The notes: a model not told the origin generated them from the letters alone. A stretch of DNA of 64,000 nucleotides from Lachnospiraceae bacterium (GCA_031263035.1 JAISGP010000151.1:1-64000); one strand, 5' to 3'; shown: positions 43,863 to 53,123, numbered from the stretch's first letter. Translations and numbers: made by a program.

Positions 43863-45368
43863 ATGAATATGATTTTAAAAGGAAATGAAGCTAAAGAAAG
43901 ATTATTAGAAGGTATTAATCAAACAGCGGATATTGTAAGATTGACCATAGGTGCAAAGGGTAGAAATGTAATGCTTCTTGACCAAATGAGAATGATAAAC
44001 CATGTAACAAAAGATGGTGTTTCTGTTGCAAATAAAATCCATTTTGAGGATAACATTTTAGAAGCGGGTTCACAGCTGCTGAAGAATGCTGCCGATAAGA
44101 CAGTTCAAGAAGTAGGGGACGGAACAAGTACAACATCTATCCTAACACAGACAATGTGTAACAAATTCAAAAATGAAATAGATCTTGGTAAAGATGTACA
44201 TAGTCTAATTAATGATTTAAAAGATGATTTAAGCGCTGTAAATGATTTTATAGTATCTAAGTCCAATAAGATAGAGAAGTTGTCTCAAATCGAAGATATA
44301 GCCCTTGTTTCATCTAATTCGGATGTTGAAATATCTGGAATGATTCGAGATATTCATCGAGATATTGGTTTTGACGGTATAATTGATGTAAGAGAAAATG
44401 ATTCAACTGAAACCAGATATGATATAGTTAGAGGTCTTACAATTGAAAATACAGGATATTCTACACATTTATTTGTAAATGACCAAGACAAAAACAGAGT
44501 AGAATTATCTGATGCTAAGGTTATCGTTTTAAATGGTAAGCTTAGTGAGTTAAGTGAAGCTCTTATGAATTTAATTAATCAGAATAGTTCAGAGAATACT
44601 GATGCTAAACCACTGGTATTAATGGTTCATAATATCGAAGAATCTATACTTAAACAGATACTGGCATCTCTATCCAGAGGTTTTATTAAAAATGTAGTAG
44701 TAGTTGAAACCAATCTTATTTATCAAAATAGGGCTGATAGATTTAAAGACGCTTCAGTTTTTTTGAATGCTGAATATATTGATACTAATAATAAAATTGG
44801 TAATCCAGGGTATTGTGAAAAGGTAATTATAGAAAAAGATTCGGTTACTTTTATTAATGGTGCCGGTAATATTTCGGAGCATTTGAAAATGTTAAAAGAA
44901 TCAAAAGAACTTACATCTGACTTGAAACATAGGATATTTAGTCTTGAAAGTAAAGCGGCTGTTCTTTGGGTAGGGGGTAAATTTCAGAATGAGATTAGGG
45001 AACGTTATGATAGGGTGGAAGATGCAGTACTGGCTGTAAAAACGGCCATAAATTCAGGTTTTTGTGCAGGAGGAGCCTCGACATTTTTATTTGCACGAAA
45101 AGAATTGAATTTAAAAACAGAAATAATGAAAGAAGCATTGTATTCATGTTATGAACAAATAATGTTGAATGCAAATAAAAAAGCTGATTATTATATTCGT
45201 GAAATTGAAGATAAAGGATATGGATATGGGTTTAATGTAGTAACGGGTAAAGTTGAAAACTTACTTGAAAAAGGAATCGTAGATAGTACGAAAGTTTTAG
45301 AAGTATCTTTAGAAAATGCAGTAAAAACATCTGGTATATTTTCATTAATAGAAGCAGTAGTAGAATAG
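43863..45368 (+). CDS. groEL: phage GroEL-like chaperonin
   Basis: 501 residues from ATG 43863 (MNMILKGNEAKERL). The 43836 ATG lies too close to the terminator. Group I chaperonin features: LTIGAKGRNVML near residue 30, the ATP motif VGDGTSTTSILTQ near 84, an apical-domain segment, and FCAGGASTFLFARKEL in the second equatorial part. It lacks the Gly-Gly-Met tail. With the GroES-like gene it would form a phage folding chamber, perhaps for the capsid protein. Ends in TAG. Confidence 0.88.
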   Translation: MNMILKGNEAKERLLEGINQTADIVRLTIGAKGRNVMLLDQMRMINHVTKDGVSVANKIHFEDNILEAGSQLLKNAADKTVQEVGDGTSTTSILTQTMCNKFKNEIDLGKDVHSLINDLKDDLSAVNDFIVSKSNKIEKLSQIEDIALVSSNSDVEISGMIRDIHRDIGFDGIIDVRENDSTETRYDIVRGLTIENTGYSTHLFVNDQDKNRVELSDAKVIVLNGKLSELSEALMNLINQNSSENTDAKPLVLMVHNIEESILKQILASLSRGFIKNVVVVETNLIYQNRADRFKDASVFLNAEYIDTNNKIGNPGYCEKVIIEKDSVTFINGAGNISEHLKMLKESKELTSDLKHRIFSLESKAAVLWVGGKFQNEIRERYDRVEDAVLAVKTAINSGFCAGGASTFLFARKELNLKTEIMKEALYSCYEQIMLNANKKADYYIREIEDKGYGYGFNVVTGKVENLLEKGIVDSTKVLEVSLENAVKTSGIFSLIEAVVE

Positions 45369-45888
45369 AGGATAATAAGTCAGTTAATTTTATAGAAAAA
45401 TGTAGATTAGTACATGGTATAAAGTATGACTATTCTCAAGTTGGATATGTACATAGTAAACTAAAAGTTCAGATTATTTGTCCTGAATATGGTTCATTTT
45501 TCAAACACCTAATTCTCATTTAATGGGGAATAGTTGTCCAAAATGTACAACTCAAATATCAAAGCCTGAAATTGAAGTTCAGGAATTTGTGAAAGGGTTA
45601 GGCTTCGAAATTCAGACTAATAATCTTTCAATTATAAAACACTATGAATTAGATATTTAAATACCGTCACTTAAAGTATCACTTTAATATAACAGTTGGT
45701 ATTGGCGTTATGATAAATCTAATGCTAAAGTTAAGTCAATATATTATCATGGTGAGAAGTCTAAATTATGTAGGAAAAAAGGAATAAGACTTCTGCATTT
45801 ACGAGAGGATTTGTGGAAAAAGGATAAAGAAAAAATGAAATTAGTAATTAAAAAATTTTTAGAATATGAATACAAAACCTTTGAATAA
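45369..45888 (+). pseudogene. decayed zinc-ribbon/Vsr-like homing endonuclease
   Basis: Starts EDNKSVNFIEKCRLVHGIKY (zinc-ribbon repeat), shifts frame after FFKH, and continues NSHLMGNSCPKCTTQISKPE into a nuclease end with two TAA codons where relatives have Tyr and Glu (ELDI-stop-IPSL, SL-stop-YNS). It closely resembles 56166-57233. It separates the GroEL- and GroES-like genes and overlaps the latter's start. Confidence 0.7.
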
Positions 45889-46321
45889 TAAAATACTTTT
45901 CAGATTATTACCTGAAGAGCAACAGCCTAAAAAGACAATATTGGTCCCAGATGGAGATGTTTTAAAAAAAGCAGAAGTAATTGAAGTAGGGGAGAAAGTA
46001 GTTAATATACAGAAAGGGGATGAAATTGTACTATACGTGAATGATATACGAGGTATAGGTGATGGAATAGGTTTTTGTGCAGATAGTAATCCCATATTTA
46101 TAAATGAACGACCTCAACCCAATAAAACACATATTTCTCATGTTACGTTAGACGATAATCTTACAAAGTTCAATAACGGTAAAGTTATATCAACAACTGA
46201 TCATAATTTAAATAAAGAGGATATAGTAGGATATGTAAAAGGAGCAGGTTTGATTTTACCAGATGGTACCGAAATAATTTCAGATAATCAGATTTTTTAT
46301 AATTTGGTAAAAGTAGATTAA
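45866..46321 (+). CDS. groES: GroES-like co-chaperonin
   Basis: Residues 1-65 follow the Hsp10 pattern: MNTKPLNNKILFRLLPEE, ILVPDGD, KKAEVIEVG and IQKGDEIVLY. A C-terminal extension of about 80 residues has no counterpart in bacterial GroES (97 aa). Co-directional with groEL and separated only by the decayed endonuclease. Good for the first half, unknown for the rest. Confidence 0.75.
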   Translation: MNTKPLNNKILFRLLPEEQQPKKTILVPDGDVLKKAEVIEVGEKVVNIQKGDEIVLYVNDIRGIGDGIGFCADSNPIFINERPQPNKTHISHVTLDDNLTKFNNGKVISTTDHNLNKEDIVGYVKGAGLILPDGTEIISDNQIFYNLVKVD

Positions 46322-46336
46322 AATAATTTTTATGCT

Positions 46337-46368
46337 TTTGTTTATGAATATATTTTGATTTACTTTTG
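46337..46368 (+). promoter_or_regulatory. Bacteroidota promoter
   Basis: TTTG (46337-46340), 20-base spacer, TACTTTTG (46361-46368): full consensus match, six bases before ATG 46375. Confidence 0.7.
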
Positions 46369-46374
46369 CATAGA

Positions 46375-46773
46375 ATGAGTAAAGATAATAAATTTATAAT
46401 AAAGATTGATAAAGAATATACCTCTGAACACGAGTTATATTATAAAATGATCTCTATACATAATGTTGTAGAAGGTTGGGGTTTAACACCAACTCAGATC
46501 AATATTCTTGTATATTTGATAAGACTTGGTATTAGTAAAGATACTAAGGATATTATATGTAAAAATCTTAAAATATCTGAACCTTCATTGAATACAAATT
46601 TATCATATTTAAGACAAGGAAAAGTAGGGAATAAAAGAATAAAAAAATTATTGGAAATATCAGAGAATAATAATAATATCACTTTATTGAAACAAGAATT
46701 GAAAGATATAAAAGATATTATAGAAGAAGGAAAAAAACAGATAATGATAAAATTTATGGATATTGTTTCCTAA
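46375..46773 (+). CDS. winged-helix/HTH regulator-like protein, 132 aa
   Basis: Central GLTPTQINILVYLIRLGISK and CKNLKISEPSLNTNLSYLRQ read as a DNA-binding helix-turn-helix with a winged-helix layout, followed by a coiled-coil tail (LLKQELKDIKDIIEEGKK). I use ATG 46375 rather than the upstream TTG because it follows the promoter closely. Candidate phage transcription factor for the late block. Confidence 0.6.
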   Translation: MSKDNKFIIKIDKEYTSEHELYYKMISIHNVVEGWGLTPTQINILVYLIRLGISKDTKDIICKNLKISEPSLNTNLSYLRQGKVGNKRIKKLLEISENNNNITLLKQELKDIKDIIEEGKKQIMIKFMDIVS

Positions 46774-47317
46774 AAAATTATTACCGAGTACCGAAGACGA
46801 TATTTTGAGAGAAATATCCGAAGAAATGAATATACCTTTCAAGGATGTCAAGAAAACTTTTGATATATGGTTGGATTATTTAGAGGATATTGTTGAAAAT
46901 ACGGACCAGTGTACCATAAATTTTCACGGATTTGGCAAAATGTATGTGTCATATAAAAGGATGGTTAGTAAAAAAGACCCAGAGCTAAAAGAACGTAAAA
47001 AGGCTAAAATAGAACGAGATATACCAGAAGGTATGTATAATGATCATAAAAGTCAAGTTCCTGTAAGTTTAGCTTATGGTGTAGGTAGGATAAATTATAG
47101 TTTACCTAAAGATAGATATGGATATAGAGATTTTTTTACTAAAGATGAATTGATAAGAAGACAAAATAATATTTTTTTTAAAGAAGACAGAGATTGGAGA
47201 GATAGAAAGGATATATTTGAGAAATATTTCAATGATATTCCAGAACAAACCCCATTGCGAAAACCTAAAATTAAAGATGAAACTAATACGAATACTAAAA
47301 GCGAAACTGAGGAATAA
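46763..47317 (+). CDS. IHF/HU-like DNA-bending protein with extra C-terminus
   Basis: Residues 10-65 (DILREISEEMNIPFKDVKKT, then INFHGFGKMYVSYK) follow the HU/IHF pattern with the conserved hydrophobic core and GFG turn. A basic C-terminal half of about 110 residues is added. Start is the TTG at 46763, overlapping the upstream gene by 11 bases. IHF-like proteins are common in crAss-like and other Bacteroidota phages. Confidence 0.65.
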   Translation: MFPKKLLPSTEDDILREISEEMNIPFKDVKKTFDIWLDYLEDIVENTDQCTINFHGFGKMYVSYKRMVSKKDPELKERKKAKIERDIPEGMYNDHKSQVPVSLAYGVGRINYSLPKDRYGYRDFFTKDELIRRQNNIFFKEDRDWRDRKDIFEKYFNDIPEQTPLRKPKIKDETNTNTKSETEE

Positions 47318-47549
47318 AAATAAACTGAAAAAAGAAAATTGGTATAAAAATAGGTTAGATACTTGTGCAGCTTGTCCCTTTAATTCCAGAAATACAGAAG
47401 AGGGTAAAAATATTAAATATAAGTTTTGGAGAGTTATGAATATTGGTAGAGATTTTTGTACAATTTGTGGATGTGAAATAAAAGCAAAAGCATCTGAGCC
47501 TTTGGAAGAATGTAGTGCTGAACCTAAAAAATGGGAAGCTATAATATAA
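47277..47549 (+). CDS. cysteine-rich zinc-binding protein, 90 aa
   Basis: The start at ATG 47277 keeps the overlap with the previous gene short. Two Cys clusters, TCAACPFNS and FCTICGCEIK plus a later Cys, suggest one or two zinc sites. Small Cys-rich proteins of this type are frequent in Bacteroidota phages. Role unknown. Confidence 0.55.
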   Translation: MKLIRILKAKLRNKNKLKKENWYKNRLDTCAACPFNSRNTEEGKNIKYKFWRVMNIGRDFCTICGCEIKAKASEPLEECSAEPKKWEAII

Positions 47550-47563
47550 ATTTAAAATTATTA

Positions 47564-47938
47564 ATGAAAAAAAATATAGTATATTCAAAAGATGGGTTTT
47601 CGATTGAAAATTTAAATCCACAAATAGCTAAAATATATCCGAAAGATGAAAATTTAGACTTCAGAGGATTTGATAGTAATATTTTAATACTTGATTTTGG
47701 CAAGAAGAATAGAGGGGATATTACTACATGTTCTTTGTTATTTTCAGGTAATATTAAGATTGATAGAACGGGTGCTAGTTGTGGATGTACTACACCATCT
47801 TTTCAAAAAACAGAAAATGGCAATACTATTGTAAATATTGTATTTGATTCATATAAGATTACAAATTCAGTTAGTAAATTTGTTTATTTATATGTTGGAG
47901 ATAAACAATTTAAAATAAATCTTATAATAAATAAATAA
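47564..47938 (+). CDS. DUF1573-like protein, 124 aa
   Basis: ILILDFGKKNRG, then DRTGASCGCTTPSF fits the DUF1573 signature (FGxxxxG ... SCGCT). No signal peptide is present, unlike host members. Start MKKNIVYSKDG at 47564 is preferred over 47531. The domain binds or scaffolds other proteins in hosts; phage role unknown. Confidence 0.6.
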   Translation: MKKNIVYSKDGFSIENLNPQIAKIYPKDENLDFRGFDSNILILDFGKKNRGDITTCSLLFSGNIKIDRTGASCGCTTPSFQKTENGNTIVNIVFDSYKITNSVSKFVYLYVGDKQFKINLIINK

Positions 47939-47944
47939 TAAAAT

Positions 47945-48202
47945 ATGAATAATGAAATATTCATGGAGATTGGAATTCTAAATAGAATAATGAACGAGAG
48001 TTCCAAATCCCTTAAGTTTAGGTTAGATAACGATGATAATTTTGATAAAGATACTTCTTTTTTAGATGATGATATTTCAGTTGGTAGATTGTTATATGCT
48101 ATAACTAAAGACTTATCTAAAAATGATTTATTATTATTTTCAGATGCTGAAATGTTAAAGCATATTCAGAAAGTTCAAATAATTGAAAAAGATTTAGTAT
48201 AA
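47945..48202 (+). CDS. hypothetical protein, 85 aa
   Basis: Acidic helical protein in the late operon, six bases after the previous stop. No family recognised. Confidence 0.55.
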   Translation: MNNEIFMEIGILNRIMNESSKSLKFRLDNDDNFDKDTSFLDDDISVGRLLYAITKDLSKNDLLLFSDAEMLKHIQKVQIIEKDLV

Positions 48203-48204
48203 TT

Positions 48205-48681
48205 ATGACAAGTCAAGAATATTTAAATGAATTAACTAAAGACCTTAAAGTCTATATTGATATTCGGAATAACAAGATGATGAGTGTGGATTCTCTATTT
48301 AAAGAGAAAGGTGCTAAAAGTGAGAATGACATTGCCGAAATATTAAAAAGTTCACAGTTAGATGATTCTGATATAGATTTGTATTACAGTACTTCTCAAT
48401 TAGCGGCTGATACTAATACATTATGTAAGAAAATATGTGATTTTTTATATTTCAATAATATTACAAAAGCAGGTGACCTTAATATTGATGAATTGAGTAC
48501 AATACCCGGTTTCATGTATTTTATGAAAGAATATAAACCATATGCTACTACATTTATATTAACTCCCGAAAATAAAATAAAAGAAGCAAATCTTGAACAA
48601 TATAACATTGGTAAATCTAAATTTAAACAAGTAATGTCAAATGATAGCATAATGAGTATGATAAATGCAGAAAGAAACTGA
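48205..48681 (+). CDS. hypothetical protein before terminase, 158 aa
   Basis: Helical protein overlapping the terminase start by 17 bases. Position directly before the large subunit is where a small terminase subunit could lie, but no helix-turn-helix is evident. Unassigned. Confidence 0.55.
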   Translation: MTSQEYLNELTKDLKVYIDIRNNKMMSVDSLFKEKGAKSENDIAEILKSSQLDDSDIDLYYSTSQLAADTNTLCKKICDFLYFNNITKAGDLNIDELSTIPGFMYFMKEYKPYATTFILTPENKIKEANLEQYNIGKSKFKQVMSNDSIMSMINAERN

Positions 48682-51280
48682 AATATTACTTAAGGAATAT
48701 AAAGAAGAATTCGAAAATTACAAGAATTATTTAGATAGTAATAATTGGATTGATGACATAAGCGAAGATAAAAATGGGAATTTGTATTCAGATAAATTGA
48801 ATGTAGAATTATCAATTGTATCTACCGTAATTAAATCAATGAAGAAATTCAAAGAAGATGTAGGAGATGATTTAAGATTAAAACCCATTCAGAAATTTAT
48901 TTCAGATACTGTAAAAATTATTGAGAAACATATTTCGAGAATAGACCTTTATAAAAAAACATTTCCGTTATCTGTTGAATCTGGTGAGAAGGAAGTTAAA
49001 TTTCAATCGGAATTATTCGGTAAAAAAACATCTACCAAGGTAGAATTAGCTAAATTAAATATTGACGAAAATTCAGATTCTAAAAAGAGTTTGAATTTAT
49101 TTTTCAGTGATAATAAGGCACCACTGTTAATGAGAGAATATTTATGTGATGCTATCCCTATAATAGAGCAAAAAACAAGTCAATTAGATATTAATTTTAA
49201 TGCTCCTGTTATAAATCCGGCTTCTTCAAAAGAAATGTTGATTAATATGAATCCCAAAGATATACCGAAATGGGATGATAGTAAACATTACTTTGAACAA
49301 GAATTATCTACCATACAATTTTGGGAAGAAGAAATCCGAAAAATAAAGAATGGTGTAAATATAGGAGGTTATTATATACATCCGTGGTTATATTGGCATT
49401 TGAATATATTCATGTTAGCTAATGGGTCTGGTAAAGATAGAAAAGCAACTAATCCATCATTCCGAGATAATGAATATTTCTTTATAGAAATGATTAAAAA
49501 AGCCGAAGAGCATGGACGACGAGGTCTATTAATGTATGGTTCGAGGAGGATAGCTAAATCAGTCATAATGGGTTCATATTTAATGCTTCCTCAATATACG
49601 GTTAGAAATGCTAAATGTACAGTATTAGGCTTTTCTAAAATACCTGACTTAGAAGCAATAGTTAATTATATAAGTGAATCTATTACAGCTATGGTACCTG
49701 CTTTGAGGATTAATGCTAATGAATTAGATTTGAATGGTACAATCAAATTTGGATTAAAAAAAACAGCACAAGAACGATATGATTATTCTATAACTACTAT
49801 CACAAATTTAGATTCAAGTTCTAAACAAGGTATACAAAAAACAGCAGGAGGTTCACCAGATGCGTTTGGTTTTGATGAAATCGGAAAAGGTAAATGTATA
49901 AAACCATGGCTTACTGCCTTGCCTTCTTTTGCGGATAGTACTAAAGGCGGTAAATGGAAATGTGTACCATTGCTTGCAGGTACAGCTGGTGAGGCAGGAT
50001 TATCAAGAGATGCCGAATTAATGTTAAAAAATCCAGAATCATATAGTCTTTTACCAATGGATTGGGATTTGCTTGAGAGTAAAGTAGACCCTGAAAATAT
50101 AACATGGAAACGAGAATCTTTTGGTTTTTTTGTACCAGCACAGATGAGTGCTTTAGCTCCGGCTAAACATGAAATTCCATTTTCTAAATTTTTAGGAAAA
50201 GACGATAATTCTGAATTAGACCTTATAAAAATTAATACCACAGATTGGAAATCGGCAAAAGAACATTTTGAGGAAGAACGGAAAAATGCAGCAAATGATA
50301 TTGAATTATTAGTATCTAAAAAGATTTTCTCACCAATGAGTGTTGAAGATTGTTATATGACAGCTGAAGTTAGTAAATTTCCGGGAAATTTAGCAAAGAT
50401 TCGTAAACGTGTTGTTGAAGAAAATGGTTTACAAGGTCAGAAAGTATGGTTAATTCGGAATGGCGATAAAATTTACACGCAGCAGACTGATGACCCTATT
50501 ATAAGTGAATATCCATATAGAGGAGGTAATACTAATGCACCTATTGTAATATTAGATGACCCTTATCATCAATCAACAGATAAACCTCCACTTGGGTTAT
50601 ATTGTATAGGATTCGATGACGCCAAGCAAGATAAATCAAACGGTGATTCGGTATTATCAGCAACCGTATTTAAAAGGTCATACGAAGGGGGAGAATGGGC
50701 TGACCGAATAGTAGCATATTATGATTCCAGACCAAATAGAAAGGTGGATTACTATAAGAATTTATATTTATTAATGAAGTTTTATAATGCTAGGGTTTTA
50801 CATGAAAATGAAGATAATGGTTTTATAGAATATCTTGAAGATAAGCATATAGAAGATGTTTATACACATATATCAGATGGTATTGGATTAGCTACGGAAG
50901 AGAACTTGAATAGAAATAGAAATAGAAGATTTGGATGGTCACCTACACCTGGTAATATTTATAGGTTAGAAGAACAAATTGTAAGATATGTTAAAGAAGA
51001 AAATGTTACAATAGGAGATGAAGAGGGATTAGATGGTATAGATAAAATTAACCACCCAATGCTATTAGAAGAGTTCTATAAATACAAAAAAGGACAGAAT
51101 GCTGATAGAATTCGTAGTTTTGGATTAGCACTTAAATTAGCAAGATACTATGATAAAACATACTCTTATATGAAAAAAAGACAAAAGGATACTAATGAAG
51201 AGGACTACGCTTATTTCGAAAAGCAAAAAAAGAAAGAAGTCAATGGCTTTACTTTTACTAATAAATTAGTAAAGTTTTGA
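48665..51280 (+). CDS. terL: terminase large subunit
   Basis: DNA-packaging motor. ATPase: Walker-A-like LLMYGSRRIAKSVIMGS (near residue 292; the usual Gly of GKS is Ala), Walker B AFGFDEIGKG (near 401) and a coupling region. RNase-H-like nuclease: YCIGFDDAKQDKSNGDS (near 648) and HENEDNGFIEYLEDK (near 720). At 871 residues it is long, with about 200 N-terminal helical residues before the ATPase. Ends at TGA. Confidence 0.85.
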   Translation: MQKETEILLKEYKEEFENYKNYLDSNNWIDDISEDKNGNLYSDKLNVELSIVSTVIKSMKKFKEDVGDDLRLKPIQKFISDTVKIIEKHISRIDLYKKTFPLSVESGEKEVKFQSELFGKKTSTKVELAKLNIDENSDSKKSLNLFFSDNKAPLLMREYLCDAIPIIEQKTSQLDINFNAPVINPASSKEMLINMNPKDIPKWDDSKHYFEQELSTIQFWEEEIRKIKNGVNIGGYYIHPWLYWHLNIFMLANGSGKDRKATNPSFRDNEYFFIEMIKKAEEHGRRGLLMYGSRRIAKSVIMGSYLMLPQYTVRNAKCTVLGFSKIPDLEAIVNYISESITAMVPALRINANELDLNGTIKFGLKKTAQERYDYSITTITNLDSSSKQGIQKTAGGSPDAFGFDEIGKGKCIKPWLTALPSFADSTKGGKWKCVPLLAGTAGEAGLSRDAELMLKNPESYSLLPMDWDLLESKVDPENITWKRESFGFFVPAQMSALAPAKHEIPFSKFLGKDDNSELDLIKINTTDWKSAKEHFEEERKNAANDIELLVSKKIFSPMSVEDCYMTAEVSKFPGNLAKIRKRVVEENGLQGQKVWLIRNGDKIYTQQTDDPIISEYPYRGGNTNAPIVILDDPYHQSTDKPPLGLYCIGFDDAKQDKSNGDSVLSATVFKRSYEGGEWADRIVAYYDSRPNRKVDYYKNLYLLMKFYNARVLHENEDNGFIEYLEDKHIEDVYTHISDGIGLATEENLNRNRNRRFGWSPTPGNIYRLEEQIVRYVKEENVTIGDEEGLDGIDKINHPMLLEEFYKYKKGQNADRIRSFGLALKLARYYDKTYSYMKKRQKDTNEEDYAYFEKQKKKEVNGFTFTNKLVKF

Positions 51281-51306
51281 TTTTAACTTTTTATTTTATA
51301 TATTTG
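51277..51306 (+). promoter_or_regulatory. Bacteroidota promoter for the Cas12a-repeat RNA
   Basis: TTG (51277-51279, within TTTTG), 19-base spacer, TATATTTG (51299-51306), overlapping the terminase stop. Predicted start about 51309-51312. Confidence 0.7.
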
Positions 51307-51401
51307 TAGTCGGAATTTGCTTTAAGCAAAAAGACCAGTCCCATCCTATATATCATTTGAAAGATACTATAATGAGGACTTTAAAATGAGCAAGCGCTTA
51401 A

Positions 51402-51428
51402 TATACCCTTAAATGGGTATAGTTTTTA
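51402..51428 (+). terminator. internal hairpin with T-run
   Basis: TATACCC-TTAAAT-GGGTATA followed by GTTTTTATT. It could release a short RNA or be read through into the repeat handle. Confidence 0.4.
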
Positions 51429-51431
51429 TTT

Positions 51432-51450
51432 AATTTCTACTATTGTAGAT
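51432..51450 (+). repeat. solitary Cas12a (type V-A) CRISPR repeat handle
   Basis: AATTTCTACTATTGTAGAT has the conserved Cas12a crRNA 5' handle: AATTTCTAC, a variable loop, GTAGAT, with stem TCTAC/GTAGA. Only one copy is present in the window and there are no cas genes. Confidence 0.8.
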
Positions 51451-51503
51451 GAAGTCCCCACCATATAAAAATGGTCGCGTGACTATAAACTGGGACATGT
51501 TTT

Positions 51504-51532
51504 CCTCACCTTTAATTAGGTGAGGATTTTTT
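51504..51532 (+). terminator. intrinsic terminator of the repeat RNA
   Basis: CCTCACCT and AGGTGAGG form an eight-base stem around TTTAAT, followed by ATTTTTTATT. It also overlaps the 3' end of the inverted endonuclease gene. Confidence 0.8.
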
Positions 51533-52990
51533 ATTATCAAAACTAAATTTCATAGCACCACAATCATAAATTCTAAAATAACCTCTTTCTATCATAATTT
51601 TTTTTTCGGTTTTATTTTTATCGAAACCTTCTGATACTAAAATATCCTTGCGATATTTGAATCGTGCTTCTCGTTTTAGTTCCCCATCTTTTTTAACATA
51701 AAAATAGTTTGGTTGAGAATTATGAATATGATTGAAACCTAAATTATAATATAGTTCTCCATTTCCCCATCTTCTATCCGCATATGAAATTATACTAATA
51801 GGATTATAATTAGAATAAAAGTATTTGAAAAGTTTAGAAGCACCTCCTATTATACTTGTATTTAATTTATTACAAAATCGTAATAGTTCGAATACATTAT
51901 CTCCTGCTTTTTGACCTAAATTTTTCCTTAAATTCCCGAAAGTCATCAAACTTACAAGTTCATCTTTGTGAAATAAACCTAATTTTACTTTAGACCCAAC
52001 AGTTCCTTGTAAATGGTTTTCATTTAAAAACTTAGTAACAGATTTAGAATCAATTTCTTTTATAATACAATTACGAGCATAAATTTTATTTTCAATTTTT
52101 CCCAGAATATTTCGTAATCTGCTTTTAACAATTTCAGGTTTATTCAACCATTCATCTTCAAATATTTGTATTAGTCTGATACCTTTACTATTACATTCTT
52201 CTAATTTATTTAGGTGATAGTTTTTATCTTTGAATAAATCTGAATGCCAGTATAACCCATTAAATTCAATTGCAATTTTTAGTTCAGGTATATAAATATC
52301 TAATTCTTTACCGTTAAGAATTTCAGTATTATTCTCTTCGATATTGATATTTAATTCTTTTACAAATTTTGCGATTTCTTTTTCCATTTTAGAAGTTCCC
52401 ATATTATTACATTTTTTACATCCAATATGTCCTTTAACATGATTATTATAGTTTTGTTTAAAAATACCGTGTTCTGGACAAATAATTTTAATCTTACTAT
52501 TAGAACCTTTATATTCAGATAAACTATAATTATATTTATTTTTAATTAAATCTGGAATATTATTTAAAGCTTCATTTTCATCTTTTTTAAGTTTAACACT
52601 AATCGTTGAATTTGCACATTTATTGCAACCTCTACCACTTAAATGATTAGTGGGTCTTTGAAAAAATGAACCATGAATTGGACAAATAATCTGAACTTTA
52701 GATTTAGGATTAATATAATTAACTTTTGAATAATTGTATTTACAACCATGTTTATTTACAGCTCTTTCTATAAATATCGTAGTATCCATTTTGATACTAT
52801 TTTTACATTTTGGACAACCGGAACCCGTCATATGATTCCCAGCCACCTGTGAAAATAATCCATGTTTGGGACATATTATTTGGACTTTACTATTTTTATT
52901 TTTATAATCGACTAATTCATAGTCATACTTATTATGATGATATTTATTTGATTTTTCAATAAATTCAGATATTGTAAGCCGTCTGCTCAT
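51512..52990 (-). CDS. zinc-ribbon/Vsr-like homing endonuclease, 492 aa
   Basis: Three to four zinc-ribbon repeats (pattern YDY-x-VDYKN, VQIICPKHGLF, GCPKC), then a Vsr/EDxHD-like nuclease domain (GKELDIYIPELKIAIEFNGL, YWHSD, IRLIQIFEDEW) and a further C-terminal domain (KFLNENHLQGTVGSKVKLGL) seen in phage homing proteins. Intact, on the opposite strand to the late genes, so probably an independent selfish insertion with its own control. Confidence 0.75.
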   Translation of the reverse strand: MSRRLTISEFIEKSNKYHHNKYDYELVDYKNKNSKVQIICPKHGLFSQVAGNHMTGSGCPKCKNSIKMDTTIFIERAVNKHGCKYNYSKVNYINPKSKVQIICPIHGSFFQRPTNHLSGRGCNKCANSTISVKLKKDENEALNNIPDLIKNKYNYSLSEYKGSNSKIKIICPEHGIFKQNYNNHVKGHIGCKKCNNMGTSKMEKEIAKFVKELNINIEENNTEILNGKELDIYIPELKIAIEFNGLYWHSDLFKDKNYHLNKLEECNSKGIRLIQIFEDEWLNKPEIVKSRLRNILGKIENKIYARNCIIKEIDSKSVTKFLNENHLQGTVGSKVKLGLFHKDELVSLMTFGNLRKNLGQKAGDNVFELLRFCNKLNTSIIGGASKLFKYFYSNYNPISIISYADRRWGNGELYYNLGFNHIHNSQPNYFYVKKDGELKREARFKYRKDILVSEGFDKNKTEKKIMIERGYFRIYDCGAMKFSFDNKKSSPN

Positions 52991-53123
52991 TTTCGATTAT
53001 TTTTATTAATTGTAGTCTAATAAATGTTGTTATAGGCATTTCATACTTTCGAGCCAATTCTGAAAGTCTATCGTAATTCTCTTTAGACAAGACTGTTCTA
53101 ATTTCTATTTTATTCTTTTCCAT
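52965..53123 (-). CDS. ribbon-helix-helix (CopG-like) regulator, 52 aa
   Basis: EIRTVLSKENYDRLSELARK then MPITTFIRLQLIKII fits the RHH fold: one strand, two helices, dimeric DNA binding. ATG 53123 preferred over 53153. It overlaps the endonuclease start by 26 bases, and the pair has its own leftward promoter, so it may keep the endonuclease under autorepression. Confidence 0.7.
   Translation of the reverse strand: MEKNKIEIRTVLSKENYDRLSELARKYEMPITTFIRLQLIKIIENEQTAYNI

Larger units (their letters stand above)
51312..51532 (+). ncRNA. candidate RNA anti-CRISPR with one Cas12a-type repeat
   Basis: About 220 nt, non-coding, with its own promoter and terminator. In order: a small hairpin TTGCT/AGCAA, a helix AGTCC/GGACT, a hairpin TATACCC/GGGTATA (51402-51421) followed by a T-run, the Cas12a repeat handle (51432-51450), a stem ACCAT/ATGGT inside a GTCCC/GGGAC closure, and the terminator. 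It lies between terminase and an inverted endonuclease gene. Confidence 0.65.

Noticed and set aside
45366..45430. Extension of groEL through TAG as evidence for recoding
   Set aside because: The sequence after TAG is already explained in another frame by the decayed homing endonuclease, and the extension has further TAGs and no protein-like pattern.
51432..51450. Functional CRISPR array
   Set aside because: Only one repeat copy is present, no second repeat or cas gene follows, and a terminator ends the transcript 54 bases later.
51312..51450. Group I intron core in the repeat RNA
   Set aside because: No recognisable P, Q, R, S elements, and terminase is not interrupted here.
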